A stretch of 33,468 nucleotides of DNA from Candidatus Aminicenantota bacterium (GCA_011772425.1 WVZO01000264.1:1-33468), one strand, 5' to 3'; counted from the stretch's first letter, positions 24,417 to 32,529 are shown. Made by a program: numbers and translations. The notes: generated by a model not told the origin, from the sequence alone.

Positions 24417-25910
24417 ATGAGAAGTGAGGGAAAAGTAAAGGATATAGACATAAAAGAGTCTCAACCATTGAGTGAAAATGAAATGCTTGAGCAGATGGCA
24501 AACCGTGAGTACAAGTACGGTTTTGAAACCAAAATCGATATGGAAACGGCCCCGAAGGGGTTGAGTGAGGATATTATCCGGCTGATTTGGCAGAAGAAGA
24601 ATGAACCGGAATTTATGTTGGAGTGGCGGCTTCAGGCATTTCGTCATTGGCAGACCATGTCTTTTCCCGGGTGGTCTAATCTTAAAATCGAGCCCATTGA
24701 TTTCCAGGATATTATTTATTACGCAGCTCCTAAAAAGAAGAAGAAACTCCAGGGTTTGGATGAAGTGGATGAGGAATTATTGAGAACCTTTGACCGCCTG
24801 GGGATTCCGCTGCTGGAGCAGAAACGCCTGGCTGGTGTGGCGGTTGATGCTGTATTTGATAGTGTGTCTGTGGCCACGACATTCCGTGATAAATTAGCGG
24901 AATTGGGAATTATATTCTGTTCTATCAATGAAGCCATCCAGGACCATGCGGACCTGGTGAAAAAGTACCTGGGGTCGGTGGTTCCTTTTCGGGATAATTT
25001 CTTTGCCGCATTGAATTCCGCGGTTTTTAGTGATGGAACCTTTTGTTATATTCCCAAAGGGGTACAGTGCCCGATGGAGTTGTCCAGTTATTTTCGTATT
25101 AACACGGCCAATCTCGGGCAGTTTGAGCGGACATTGATTGTAGCAGAGGAAGGAAGTTCTGTTAGTTACCTGGAAGGTTGCACGGCGCCCATGCGGGATA
25201 CGAATCAATTGCATGCGGCTGTTGTGGAACTGGTAGCCCTGGATAATGCCAGGATCAAGTATTCCACCATTCAGAATTGGTATCCCGGTGATAAAGAAGG
25301 AAAAGGTGGAATATACAACTTTGTAACCAAGCGGGGCCTGTGCAAGGGAAAGAATTCCAGGATATCCTGGACCCAGGTGGAAACCGGTTCAGCGATTACC
25401 TGGAAGTATCCAAGTTGTATTTTACGAGGAGATAACTCGGTGGGAGAATTTTACTCGGTGGCGCTTACCAGTAATTACCAGCAAGCGGATACCGGGACTA
25501 AAATGATTCATATGGGGAAAAATACCAGCAGTACCATTGTTTCCAAGGGCATATCCACGGGTCACGGCAACAATTCGTACCGCGGCCTGGTGCGGGTGAC
25601 CAGGAAAGCGGAAAATGCCAGGAATTTTTCCCAGTGTGATTCATTGTTGATCGGAAACAAATGCGGTGCCCACACGTTTCCTTATTTGGAAGTCGAAAAC
25701 AATACCGCCAGCGTGGAACATGAAGCCACCACCTCCAAAATCGAGGAGGACCAGTTGTTCTATCTGCAGCAGCGGGGCCTCTCCGTGGAGGATGCAGTCA
25801 ACATGATCGTCAACGGTTTCTGTAAAGAGGTGTTCAAGGAATTGCCCATGGAATTTGCCGTGGAAGCCCAGAAACTGTTGGAGATCAAACTGGAAGGAAG
25901 TGTGGGCTAG
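24417..25910 (+). CDS. sufB: SUF scaffold protein SufB
   Basis: The 497-residue protein is a full SufB. The N-terminal part includes [20 protein letters not shown], and the beta-helix core includes [20 protein letters not shown] and [26 protein letters not shown] places the conserved cysteine at 416, where Fe-S assembly occurs. The [22 protein letters not shown] motif is also present (433 on). SufB works with SufC and SufD as the SufBC2D scaffold. The start follows AGGAGTAAACA. The sufC start is ten bases after the stop. Confidence 0.97.
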   Translation: MRSEGKVKDIDIKESQPLSENEMLEQMANREYKYGFETKIDMETAPKGLSEDIIRLIWQKKNEPEFMLEWRLQAFRHWQTMSFPGWSNLKIEPIDFQDIIYYAAPKKKKKLQGLDEVDEELLRTFDRLGIPLLEQKRLAGVAVDAVFDSVSVATTFRDKLAELGIIFCSINEAIQDHADLVKKYLGSVVPFRDNFFAALNSAVFSDGTFCYIPKGVQCPMELSSYFRINTANLGQFERTLIVAEEGSSVSYLEGCTAPMRDTNQLHAAVVELVALDNARIKYSTIQNWYPGDKEGKGGIYNFVTKRGLCKGKNSRISWTQVETGSAITWKYPSCILRGDNSVGEFYSVALTSNYQQADTGTKMIHMGKNTSSTIVSKGISTGHGNNSYRGLVRVTRKAENARNFSQCDSLLIGNKCGAHTFPYLEVENNTASVEHEATTSKIEEDQLFYLQQRGLSVEDAVNMIVNGFCKEVFKELPMEFAVEAQKLLEIKLEGSVG

Positions 25911-25920
25911 GAGGAAACAA

Positions 25921-26682
25921 ATGTTAGAGATTCGAAATTTACATACACGTGTTGAAGGCAAGCCGATCCTGAAGGGCATCAATCTAGCGGTGAATGCCGG
26001 GGAAGTGCATGCCATTATGGGGCCCAATGGGTCCGGGAAAAGTACGTTAGCCCAGGTCATTGCCGGTCGCCAGGAGTATGAGGTGACGGATGGAGACGTA
26101 TTGTATAAAGACAGGAACCTGCTGGATATGGAACCGGAAACCCGGGCCAGGGAAGGCGTTTTTGTAGCGTTCCAGTACCCGGTGGAAATTCCCGGTGTCA
26201 ATAACGCTTATTTTTTACGCACGGCGTTAAATGCCATCCGCAGGCATAAGGAACTGGAAGAAATCGACGCCTTTGATTTTCTCGGTATGATAGAGGAGCA
26301 CATGAAGGAACTCGGGATGGACCCTGTTATGCTGGATCGTTCGGTGAACGAAGGATTTTCCGGCGGTGAGAAGAAACGGAACGAGATTTTGCAAATGTCA
26401 CTGCTGCAGCCTGATCTGGCGGTATTGGACGAAACCGATTCCGGGTTGGACATCGATGCGTTAAAGATCGTGGCCGCTGGTGTGAACCGGTTCCGGAAGC
26501 CGGAAAAGGCGATTGTAGTGATTACTCATTATCAACGACTGCTGGATTATATTCAACCGGATATTGTGCATGTGTTGTCCAATGGGCGGATTGTTAAATC
26601 CGGCCGCAGAGAGCTGGCATTAGAGCTGGAAGAACGTGGGTATGACTGGTTGAAGGAGATGAATCAAACCGGTATGAGGTAG
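25921..26682 (+). CDS. sufC: SUF ATPase SufC
   Basis: The 253-residue ABC-type ATPase is called from the ATG at 25921, which has GGAGG seven bases upstream. A longer in-frame start at 25855 lies inside sufB and is not needed. The Walker A GPNGSGKS is at 34-41 and the Q-loop Q85 in VAFQYP. The signature [10 protein letters not shown] is at 146-155, Walker [13 protein letters not shown] at 166-177 and the switch histidine 203 in ITHYQ. It drives conformational change in the SufBC2D complex. Confidence 0.97.
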   Translation: MLEIRNLHTRVEGKPILKGINLAVNAGEVHAIMGPNGSGKSTLAQVIAGRQEYEVTDGDVLYKDRNLLDMEPETRAREGVFVAFQYPVEIPGVNNAYFLRTALNAIRRHKELEEIDAFDFLGMIEEHMKELGMDPVMLDRSVNEGFSGGEKKRNEILQMSLLQPDLAVLDETDSGLDIDALKIVAAGVNRFRKPEKAIVVITHYQRLLDYIQPDIVHVLSNGRIVKSGRRELALELEERGYDWLKEMNQTGMR

Positions 26683-26696
26683 AAAAGGAGTTAAAC

Positions 26697-28040
26697 ATGT
26701 TTGAATGTGCGGAACAGCAACACCAATCATCTTTACTGGCCCCCTACAAAGCCATCAAGCGCAAACGTTGGCAGCATAGTAAGCTGTGGATTTCGGTAAT
26801 TCGGGAGGAGGGCCGGCGTTTATTTGAAACGATGGGACTGCCCTGTCGGCGCCAGGAAGAGTGGAAATACACGGATGTTTCTGCTATTTCCCAACATTCG
26901 TTTGCACCCCCCACGCCGTTGATGCGATCGAGGAAAGGGCCAAAACCAGGGTTATTGGAACCTTTAATACCGGATTTTCTTTCTCCGCTGCGATTGGTAT
27001 TTGTCAATGGGTTTTATTCGCCCTTATTGTCGCGGTTGGAACCGCTGCCGGATGGAGTTGAAGTGGGCAGCCTGGGGGTGGAGATAGGGCGGAATCATCC
27101 CCTGCTGCAGACGAACCTGGCTGCTTATGTCGACGTGGAGGAAAACAGTTTTGTCGCCTTGAACAGTGCTTTTATTGAAGATGGGGCATGGGTGTATATC
27201 CCTGAGGGTGTCCGCTTCAATCAACCGGTACACCTGGTTTATATTAGTACAAAAAGCGGGAGCAGTGAAACACGGCCTTTTGTCCATTATCCCAGGAATA
27301 TGGTGATAGTGGATAGAGATGCGGCTGTGACCATAATTGAAGAATATATCGGAGAAGGCAAAGGCGTTTATTTGACTAACGCTGTCACGGAAATTGTGGC
27401 CAACAAAGGAGCTGAGGTGGACCATTACAAACTGCAGCGTGAAAGTGAAAATGCGTTTCACATTGCTGCTATCCAGGTTCAACAGGGAAAAAACAGTCAT
27501 TTTCGTTCGCATTCGGTTTCCTTTGGGGGTCAATTGACCCGCAACAACATCCATTCTCAGATAGTTGGGACAGGGTCTACCTGTACGTTTAATGGGCTTT
27601 TTATGATTCGTGGTACCCAGCATGTGGATAACCACACATTGATTGATCACCGTGCCCCTGACTGTCAGAGTTCTGAGTTGTACCACGGCATCCTGGATGA
27701 CCGGGCCAGGGGTGTGTTTAATGGGAAGATATATGTTGATTCGCAGGCACAGAAAACTGATTCTAAGCAGACCAGTCGTTCGTTGATGCTTTCCAATGAT
27801 GCGGTGATAGATGCCAAGCCGCAGTTGGAAATCTTTGCCGATGATGTCAAGTGTACCCATGGTGCCACAGTTGGTCAGTTAGATGCAAATTCTCTTTACT
27901 ATCTGCGTTCCCGGGGAATCACCACTGAGGAAGCGAGAAGAATGTTGACTATTGGATTTGCTCAACAGATTACCGGCCAATTCAAATTGGAACCGATGCG
28001 CAAGGCTGTAGAAACGTTCCTGTCAAAACGATTGGAATAA
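26697..28040 (+). CDS. sufD: SUF scaffold protein SufD
   Basis: The 447-residue protein has the SufB/SufD beta-helix core (SFVALNSAFIEDGAWVYIPEGV, then HIAAIQVQQGKNSHFRSHSVSFGG) and the SufD C-terminal motif KCTHGATVGQLDANSLYYLRSRG, with histidine 388. It lacks the Suf[12 protein letters not shown] motif, as expected. It starts 14 bases after sufC. A spacer of 75 bases with a CACGAAG repeat follows before sufS. Confidence 0.95.
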   Translation: MFECAEQQHQSSLLAPYKAIKRKRWQHSKLWISVIREEGRRLFETMGLPCRRQEEWKYTDVSAISQHSFAPPTPLMRSRKGPKPGLLEPLIPDFLSPLRLVFVNGFYSPLLSRLEPLPDGVEVGSLGVEIGRNHPLLQTNLAAYVDVEENSFVALNSAFIEDGAWVYIPEGVRFNQPVHLVYISTKSGSSETRPFVHYPRNMVIVDRDAAVTIIEEYIGEGKGVYLTNAVTEIVANKGAEVDHYKLQRESENAFHIAAIQVQQGKNSHFRSHSVSFGGQLTRNNIHSQIVGTGSTCTFNGLFMIRGTQHVDNHTLIDHRAPDCQSSELYHGILDDRARGVFNGKIYVDSQAQKTDSKQTSRSLMLSNDAVIDAKPQLEIFADDVKCTHGATVGQLDANSLYYLRSRGITTEEARRMLTIGFAQQITGQFKLEPMRKAVETFLSKRLE

Positions 28041-28044
28041 AAAC

Positions 28045-28095
28045 CACGAAGCCACGAAGGACACGAAGAAACACGAAGAAGAGAAGAAGAGGAGA
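28045..28095 (+). repeat. CACGAAG-type tandem repeat inside the suf operon
   Basis: Four or five steps of about 10 bp (ccacgaag, ccacgaagga, cacgaagaaa, cacgaagaag) run into agaagaagagg. They lie between sufD and sufS, ahead of the AGGGG-type ribosome binding site of sufS. It is the plus-oriented member of the family at 9625-9698 and 23735-23790. Confidence 0.6.
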
Positions 28096-28115
28096 GCCAA
28101 AGAAGAGGGGTAAAA

Positions 28116-29372
28116 ATGAGACAGTTAAAAAATGATATTGAAATAGAAAAGCCGCTGTTGAACCTGGAGGCGTTGAAAGCGGATTTTCCGGTTCTTCAGC
28201 AGGTGATTAATGATAAACCGTTGGTTTATTTTGACAATGCTGCGACTACCCAGAAGCCGCGGGTAGTGATTGAGCGGATGCGGACCTATTATGAAATGGA
28301 AAATTCAAATGTGCACCGGGGTGTGCATACATTGAGCCAGCGGGCCACGGATGCGTATGAAAATGCCAGGGAGACGGTTCGGGCATTTATCAATGCTGCA
28401 CATAGTAAGGAAATTATTTTTGTACGGGGTGCGACTGAAGCCATTAACCTGGTGGCCCGGAGTTTTGGTCAAAAATATATAAAAAAAGGCGATGAAATCC
28501 TTATTTCTGCCATGGAGCATCATTCTAATATTGTGCCCTGGCAGATGGTATGCGAGGAAAAAGGTGCGCGGCTGCGGGTCATTCCCATGAACCGGAAGGG
28601 CGAGCTGAACATGGACGCTTTTACCCGGTTGTTAGGGACCAATACCCGGCTGGTGGCGGTTACTCATGTATCCAATGCATTGGGTACGGTGAACCCGGTT
28701 TCTGAAATCATTGAAATGGCTCACCGCAAAGGTATACCTGTGTTAGTAGACGGTGCCCAGTCGGTTCCTCATATGCCGGTAGATGTCCGGGAATTGGGGT
28801 GTGATTTTTTTGTGTTTTCCGGTCATAAAATGTACGGCCCTACCGGTATTGGTGTATTGTACGGTCGTGCCGAACTATTAGAGGAAATGCCGCCTTACCA
28901 GGGGGGTGGTGATATGATTCGTTCCGTCACCTTTGATAAAACCACCTTTAATGGGCTGCCATACAGGTTTGAAGCAGGCACGCCCAATATTGCCGGTGCT
29001 GTGGGATTGGCAGCGGCAGTCGAGTATTTAAACAGTATCGGTATGGACCAGGTTGCTGCTCATGAAAAAGCCTTGTTGGATTATGCCACAAACAGGCTTT
29101 TGCAGTTGGAGGGATTAACTATTTTCGGCAATGCCAAACGTAAAGCCGGGGTCATTTCTTTCTTGTTTAATGATGTCCATCCCCATGATATAGGCACTAT
29201 TTTAGACCAGGAAGGTGTGGCGATTCGCACCGGTCATCATTGTGCTCAGCCGGTCATGGATTTTTTCTCTATTTCTGCCACGGCCAGGGCATCTTTTGGC
29301 CTTTACAATACAACGCAAGAAATCGATCGGTTCATCGATGCTCTGAAAAAAATCAAGGAGGTATTCGGGTAA
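28116..29372 (+). CDS. sufS: Cysteine desulfurase SufS (group II)
   Basis: The 418-residue PLP enzyme takes sulfur from cysteine to give a persulfide and alanine. YFDNAATTQKP and SAMEHHSNIVPW (His near 135) are seen. FSGHKMYGPTGIGVLYG places the PLP lysine at 238, and RTGHHCAQP places the catalytic cysteine at 376. The RTGHHCAQP form marks the group II SufS class. The stop codon overlaps the sufU start by one base, which fits SufS-SufU coupling in operons lacking sufE. Confidence 0.96.
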   Translation: MRQLKNDIEIEKPLLNLEALKADFPVLQQVINDKPLVYFDNAATTQKPRVVIERMRTYYEMENSNVHRGVHTLSQRATDAYENARETVRAFINAAHSKEIIFVRGATEAINLVARSFGQKYIKKGDEILISAMEHHSNIVPWQMVCEEKGARLRVIPMNRKGELNMDAFTRLLGTNTRLVAVTHVSNALGTVNPVSEIIEMAHRKGIPVLVDGAQSVPHMPVDVRELGCDFFVFSGHKMYGPTGIGVLYGRAELLEEMPPYQGGGDMIRSVTFDKTTFNGLPYRFEAGTPNIAGAVGLAAAVEYLNSIGMDQVAAHEKALLDYATNRLLQLEGLTIFGNAKRKAGVISFLFNDVHPHDIGTILDQEGVAIRTGHHCAQPVMDFFSISATARASFGLYNTTQEIDRFIDALKKIKEVFG

Positions 29373-29821
29373 TGGCGGATTTAAAACGATTGTACCAGGA
29401 AATTATTCTTGACCATAACAAGAGTCCCCGTAACTTTGGGAAAATTTCTCATCCTACTCACAAAGCAGAGGGATACAATCCCTTGTGTGGTGATCGTTAT
29501 ACGTTGTATTTGCAAGTGGAAGGTGGCAAAGTCGTGGACGTGGGTTTTGAAGGTGCCGGGTGTGCCATCTCCAAGTCATCGGCGTCCCTGATGACATCCT
29601 GTTTGAAAGGGTCAACCCTGAAAGAAGCGGAAGATATGTTTAATAATTTTCATCGTTTGTTGATGGAAGATGCCAAACCGGAAGATTTTCCCGGGAAGCA
29701 GTGTAAGATTGTGGCACTCCAGGGGGTGAAGGAGTTTCCTACGCGTATTAAGTGTGCTACATTGGTCTGGCACACCATGAAGTCTGCTTTGGAAGGAAAA
29801 GCAGAAGTATCAACAGAATAA
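29372..29821 (+). CDS. sufU: SufU sulfur-transfer protein
   Basis: The 149-residue IscU-like protein of the SUF type accepts persulfide sulfur from SufS. The ATG at 29372 overlaps the sufS stop (TAATG). A longer frame from 29240 lies within sufS. Zinc/persulfide ligands C39 and D41 (PLCGD), C64 (GAGCAIS) and C128 (RIKCATL) are all present. The insertion of about 20 residues between C64 and C128 (GSTLKEAEDMFNNFHRLLMED) distinguishes SufU from IscU. It is the last gene of the operon. Confidence 0.94.
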   Translation: MADLKRLYQEIILDHNKSPRNFGKISHPTHKAEGYNPLCGDRYTLYLQVEGGKVVDVGFEGAGCAISKSSASLMTSCLKGSTLKEAEDMFNNFHRLLMEDAKPEDFPGKQCKIVALQGVKEFPTRIKCATLVWHTMKSALEGKAEVSTE

Positions 29822-29832
29822 GCCCTCAGGGG

Positions 29833-29847
29833 CCCCACTGCGTGGGG
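29833..29847 (+). terminator. GC-rich hairpin just after sufU
   Basis: CCCCAC-TGC-GTGGGG starts 12 bases after the sufU stop. It is perfect and strong but no T-run follows, so it may act as a 3' mRNA end barrier instead of an intrinsic terminator. Confidence 0.4.
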
Positions 29848-29931
29848 GAGCATTTGCAGAGCAAGAACGGCGTATTGGGTTACGAACGGTATATTGTCTC
29901 CGTGGACATTTTTAATGCCGCACCTCAGGTG

Positions 29932-30030
29932 TCCCCTGAACCCCCTGCAAAAGCTTTTCATTGTACCCAACTAATAAAAAGTTTTGCAGGGGTCCAGGGG
30001 GTGGTTTTTCAAAAGAACCCCCTGGCCGCC
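29932..30030. repeat. Nested strong inverted repeats
   Basis: CCCCCTGCAAAAGCTTTT (29941-29958) pairs with the AAAAAGTTTTGCAGGGG region (29976-29992). A second stem, CCAGGGGG (29994-30001) with CCCCCTGG (30018-30025), is extended inward by GGTT/AACC. The GCCGCCGGAGGC tail (from 30026) is itself palindromic. A purine run with eight consecutive A residues follows. The whole 29822-30060 stretch has no supported gene and looks like a structured intergenic repeat or compound terminator. Confidence 0.55.
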
Positions 30031-30070
30031 GGAGGCAAAAAAAAGTTCTGATAGAGTTTTATAGGAGTTT

Positions 30071-30189
30071 CAGGATGGGCAGGCAGGAAGTTTTATAATT
30101 TTTTTCGATTTTCTGCCCATCCTGTAGATAAAAATAGGGCTTAGTATATCCGCACGGAGGGCAGAAGTTTTTTCAGAGTGCCCGTGCGG
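30071..30189. repeat. Pair of hairpins with similar loops and different stems
   Basis: The first hairpin is CAGGATGGGCAG (30071-30082) with CTGCCCATCCTG (30113-30124), a perfect 12-bp stem. The second is CCGCAC plus GGGCA (30150-30163) with TGCCCGTGCGG (30179-30189), a 6+5-bp stem with a GGA bulge. Both have GGGCAG followed by GAAGTTTT entering the loop, and both are followed by GTAG and then ATAA. This suggests two diverged copies of one structured element whose stems have changed together. Confidence 0.55.
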
Positions 30190-30234
30190 TAGGAGAGATA
30201 AGGAATAATTTTGTGTTTAAATACAGGTAGAAGC

Positions 30235-30263
30235 TTGAATAAAATCCAATAAGAAAGTACAAT
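30235..30263 (+). promoter_or_regulatory. Promoter of the VapB-like gene
   Basis: TTGAAT (30235-30240), a 17-bp spacer and TACAAT (30258-30263), about 40 bases before the start codon at 30304. Confidence 0.55.
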
Positions 30264-30303
30264 AGCAATGTGTTTTTAAGTTATAAAGACAAAGGAATTA
30301 ACA

Positions 30304-30564
30304 ATGGCACAAAGAAAGCTTACGATTAACCTTACCAGGTCACCGGAAGTGTTACACGATTTGATAGTTTTTCTGTTACAACGTGGTCTCATTTCGGAAA
30401 AAGAAGCGCATACTATTGAGCAGGAAAAAACAGATAAAGCACCAGTAAAAAAGAGCCGCTGGGAACTTGCTGCCGAACGTTTTGATTCGGAAGGATTTTT
30501 GGATGGACAGGGAGAAGAAGTAAAAAGACTCATCCGCGATTTCCGGGAAGGTTTCACTCTTTAA
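30304..30564 (+). CDS. VapB-like antitoxin
   Basis: The 86-residue protein has an N-terminal strand (KLTINLTRSPEVLHDLIVFLLQ) and a charged, toxin-wrapping tail (SRWELAAERFDSEGFLDGQGEEVKRLIRDFREGF). The W-E-x-x-AERFDSEGFLDG type of tail is known from antitoxins beside VapC-type PIN toxins. A stubbed PIN gene starts two bases after its stop. AAAGGAATT precedes the start. The exact antitoxin family is not certain. Confidence 0.7.
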   Translation: MAQRKLTINLTRSPEVLHDLIVFLLQRGLISEKEAHTIEQEKTDKAPVKKSRWELAAERFDSEGFLDGQGEEVKRLIRDFREGFTL

Positions 30565-30566
30565 AT

Positions 30567-30692
30567 ATGGCAATAAAATACCTCCTTGATGGTAACATCC
30601 TTACCGAGTTAGAAGATCGGACGAAGCCCTCTTATAAAGCTATTAGAAATAAGCTTGCATCACTTTCGAGAATAATCTTGCCTGTCACCTAA
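30567..30692 (+). pseudogene. VapC-type PIN toxin stub
   Basis: The 41-residue frame starts MAIKYLLDGNILTELEDRT and continues through SYKAIRNKLASLS, which is the N-terminus of VapC-like PIN domains. The normal LDTNI is LDGNI here. Homology stops near LASLS, and the frame then runs into ILPVT and a stop encoded by the CTTGCCTGTC motif (30677-30686). The remaining 90 or so residues, including the other PIN acidic residues, are absent, so it cannot be an active nuclease. Confidence 0.75.
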
Positions 30693-30904
30693 ACATCTAA
30701 ACACCTTTTTGGCAATTGCAAAGATTATTAAAATTTTTTGCCACAGATAGCACAGAGGCGGGTGGCACCCGCAACCCAAAAGGGCATAGGAATTTGCTTT
30801 GTGACATATGAATTATTTCTTGGAATAAAAACAAGAAATTGAAAGAGAGTAGTACAGATTTCACAGAGAAAAAGGAGACAGGCGAAAAATCTTTTTTACT
30901 AACC

Positions 30905-31146
30905 CCCGCAAATCCTGCAATGACCCCGAAAGCTTCTGCAAACATCCCGAAAAATTTTTCAAACACCCCGAAAGCTTCTGCAAACACCCCGAAAAATTTT
31001 TTAATCACCCCGAAAACTTCTGCAAGCACCCCGAAAAAATTTTCAATGACCCCGACAACTTCTGCAAACACCCCGAAAAATTTTTCAAACACCCCGACAA
31101 CTCCTGCAAACACCCCGAAACGTTTTTCGATGACCCCGAAAAAGGA
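30905..31146. repeat. Second 21-bp-period tandem array
   Basis: About eleven units of 21 bp alternate between two forms, accccgaaagcttctgcaaa and accccgaaaaatttttcaaa (plus the last base). In one frame this reads as heptapeptides TPKASAN and TPKNFSN. The other strand is also open and reads FFGVFAE/AFGVIEK-type heptads. The composition is quite different from the array at 3930-4345 but the period is the same. I regard it as non-coding. Confidence 0.75.
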
Positions 31147-31232
31147 TATGGATATGGTGCCAAGTAATTTATTTTTTCTCTTCTTCTTTCATCTTCTAAA
31201 CTTATTCGTTTCCTCGTTTCTCCGTTTCTTCC

Positions 31233-31368
31233 TTTCCTAACTTCCTAACTTCCTCGCTTCCTCGCTTCTCCACTTCTCCGCCCTGCCCCCTGCCCCCTGC
31301 GCCATTGCCAACTGCCTACTGCCAACTGCCAACTGTTGCCCTTCTGCCAACTGCCAACTGTTACTGAT
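31233..31368. repeat. Microsatellite-like degenerate repeats
   Basis: Runs of cttcctaacttcctaa and cttcctcgcttcctcg are followed by gccccctgccccctg and then several gccaactgccaactg units. Unit lengths are 7-10 bp. There is no coding sense. Confidence 0.65.
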
Positions 31369-31417
31369 GCCACATTAAAGTCATATTGTCATGCACCGGG
31401 CACGTTTTTAAGTATTA

Positions 31418-31582
31418 TTACCTATTTTTCAGAAATGTCTTGAAATTTCCTTTCTGGTGTGATAATCTATTATATAGGTGCCAGGTAAATAATCCAAACG
31501 ATTGGGCCAGTTGATCGATGGTGGTCATTTCAGCGGTTGATTGTTCAATTTTAAATGCCGCGTTATTGTCGGTATTTGTCAT
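31418..31582 (-). other. Small ORF of unknown nature (possible remnant)
   Basis: A 54-residue minus-strand frame begins MTNTDNNAAFKIEQSTAEM and includes TTIDQLAQSFGL. GAGGAAC lies ten bases before the ATG. The N-terminal 30 residues look protein-like, while the C-terminal part (FTWHLYNRL and on) may be read-through, so it could be the 5' stub of a lost gene. I do not recognise the family. Confidence 0.3.
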
Positions 31583-31815
31583 TGATGTTCCTCATTGATT
31601 CGCTGTATTTAAATTCCCGGTGCTGAGCAAAAAGCAAAATTTGCTTGCAAGAGCAGAAAATTTCTCTGTTATCTGAGAAAATTTCTTCATTTGGGGGAGA
31701 AAATAAGCGTCCCGTGATAGACATTAATACTCGGACAACCAGTCAACAGACTTTCTGACCTTCGCCGCAGGCGATTTAAATTCGCCCGAAGTGATTTTTC
31801 GCCTGTCTCTTTTTT

Positions 31816-32106
31816 CTAGAGAGCAGCGGTTAATCGATCATTGGCATATTGGTGCAAGATTGCTACAATTAAGGTTTGGTAAGGAATTCCATTTTCCAGG
31901 GCTTTCGACTTGATCTTCATCAAGTCAACTTCAGAGAGTTTTATATTTATGGTTCTATTCTTTTTTAATGTGTTTTCAGCGGCTTTTATAACCTCTGCCA
32001 GATCCTTTTCCGGGTCTTTCAGATTGGAGCGAAGTTCGCCCTTTTCAAAAGCTTCCAATATTTGCTTCTCCTCATCATTTAAATTATACGTCCTCTCATT
32101 AATCAT
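31816..32106 (-). CDS. CopG-type antitoxin, toxin missing
   Basis: This 96-residue protein belongs to the CopG antitoxin family of type II TA systems. It has YNLNDEEKQILEAFEKGEL at the N-terminus, then an RHH domain (NRTINIKLSEVDLMKIKSKALENGIPYQTLIVAILHQY). AAGGAGACATCTC precedes the start. The partner RelE-like toxin, normally adjacent, is not found on either side. Immediately downstream, seven bases after the stop, is an inverted-repeat end carrying the GACAGGCGAA motif. Confidence 0.85.
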   Translation of the reverse strand: MINERTYNLNDEEKQILEAFEKGELRSNLKDPEKDLAEVIKAAENTLKKNRTINIKLSEVDLMKIKSKALENGIPYQTLIVAILHQYANDRLTAAL

Positions 32107-32173
32107 GAGATGTCTCCTTGTTTTTTTTTAAATATTCTTTTGTTTTCTTGCGACTGGGAATATTCACAACATA

Positions 32174-32202
32174 ATTATAATACAACGTTCAAGTTTTGAC
32201 AA
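32174..32202 (-). promoter_or_regulatory. Promoter of the CopG-type antitoxin gene
   Basis: On the minus strand TTGTCA (32197-32202), a 17-bp spacer and TATAAT (32174-32179). This leaves a leader of about 60 bases before the start codon. Confidence 0.6.
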
Positions 32203-32254
32203 CACCAAATGAACCTGGTCACTGGAGGTGGTATGGTGGTATGGATGGTATGGG

Positions 32255-32407
32255 GTCAGGTATTTTATCACTCCCCTTGCCCGCATCCGTCAGCAGTATG
32301 GCATGCTCTCAGAACCTGAACAACGCCTCCGACTTGCATCTTTATGGTTAGATCGAGAAACCATGATCCAGGTTTTTAATTGGGACCCATCTGTGAAGGG
32401 TTACTAA
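32255..32407 (+). pseudogene. C-terminal fragment of a small protein paired with a nucleotidyltransferase
   Basis: The frame has no start codon and gives about 50 residues: ITPLARIRQQYGMLSEPEQR, then LRLASLWLDRETMIQVFNWDP and a TAA. The ending resembles small proteins found upstream of nucleotidyltransferase-like genes, and such a gene begins two bases later. The 5' part is replaced by a GGTATGGT microsatellite (about 32225-32255). The pairing is from memory of similar loci and is moderately certain. Confidence 0.5.
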
Positions 32408-32408
32408 T

Positions 32409-32525
32409 ATGGTTCTTGCAGAACCTGTCCAAATTACACTACAAATTGCTCAAGGCTTTGATCGCTTGAACATTCGATATTTTGTCGGAGGATCATTAGC
32501 TATAGCCAGGCCGGAAAATCTTTAA
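32409..32525 (+). pseudogene. 5' stub of a nucleotidyltransferase (AbiEii/MNT-like) gene
   Basis: The 38-residue frame starts MVLAEPVQITLQIAQGFDRL and reaches RYFVGGSLA, the usual start of nucleotidyltransferase-fold proteins, where VGG(S/A) opens the active site. It then breaks into IARPENL and a stop. The downstream D-x-D catalytic motif is absent. The break sequence (AGCCAGGCCGGAAAATCTTT) is a degenerate match to the GACAGGCGAAAAATC element. It ends four bases before the convergent PIN gene. Confidence 0.6.
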
Positions 32526-32529
32526 TCTC

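Larger units (their letters stand above)
30875..31809. other. Segment bounded by 17-bp perfect inverted repeats
   Basis: GAGACAGGCGAAAAATC at 30875-30891 and its exact reverse complement at 31793-31809 bound a 935-bp segment. The match extends outward by about six more A-rich bases with one mismatch. Inside are the second 21-bp-period array, short microsatellites and one 54-codon ORF, but no transposase. It may be a non-autonomous element, or two independent copies of the dispersed motif in opposite orientation. No target-site duplication is evident. Confidence 0.4.

Noticed and set aside
25855..25920. N-terminal extension of SufC
   Set aside because: It lies inside sufB. The start at 25921 has GGAGG at ideal spacing and gives the normal SufC N-terminus.
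29240..29371. N-terminal extension of SufU
   Set aside because: It lies inside sufS. The ATG at 29372 overlaps the sufS stop and gives the family's normal start.
3930..31146. Tandem arrays considered as CRISPR
   Set aside because: Units are 21 bp, contiguous and diverged, with no spacer/repeat alternation of CRISPR size and no cas genes.
30697..31240. Long open frames on both strands over the ACCCCGAAA array
   Set aside because: Same reason: a repeat with a period divisible by three and no stop codon in the unit. There are no start signals, and the ends run into unrelated sequence.
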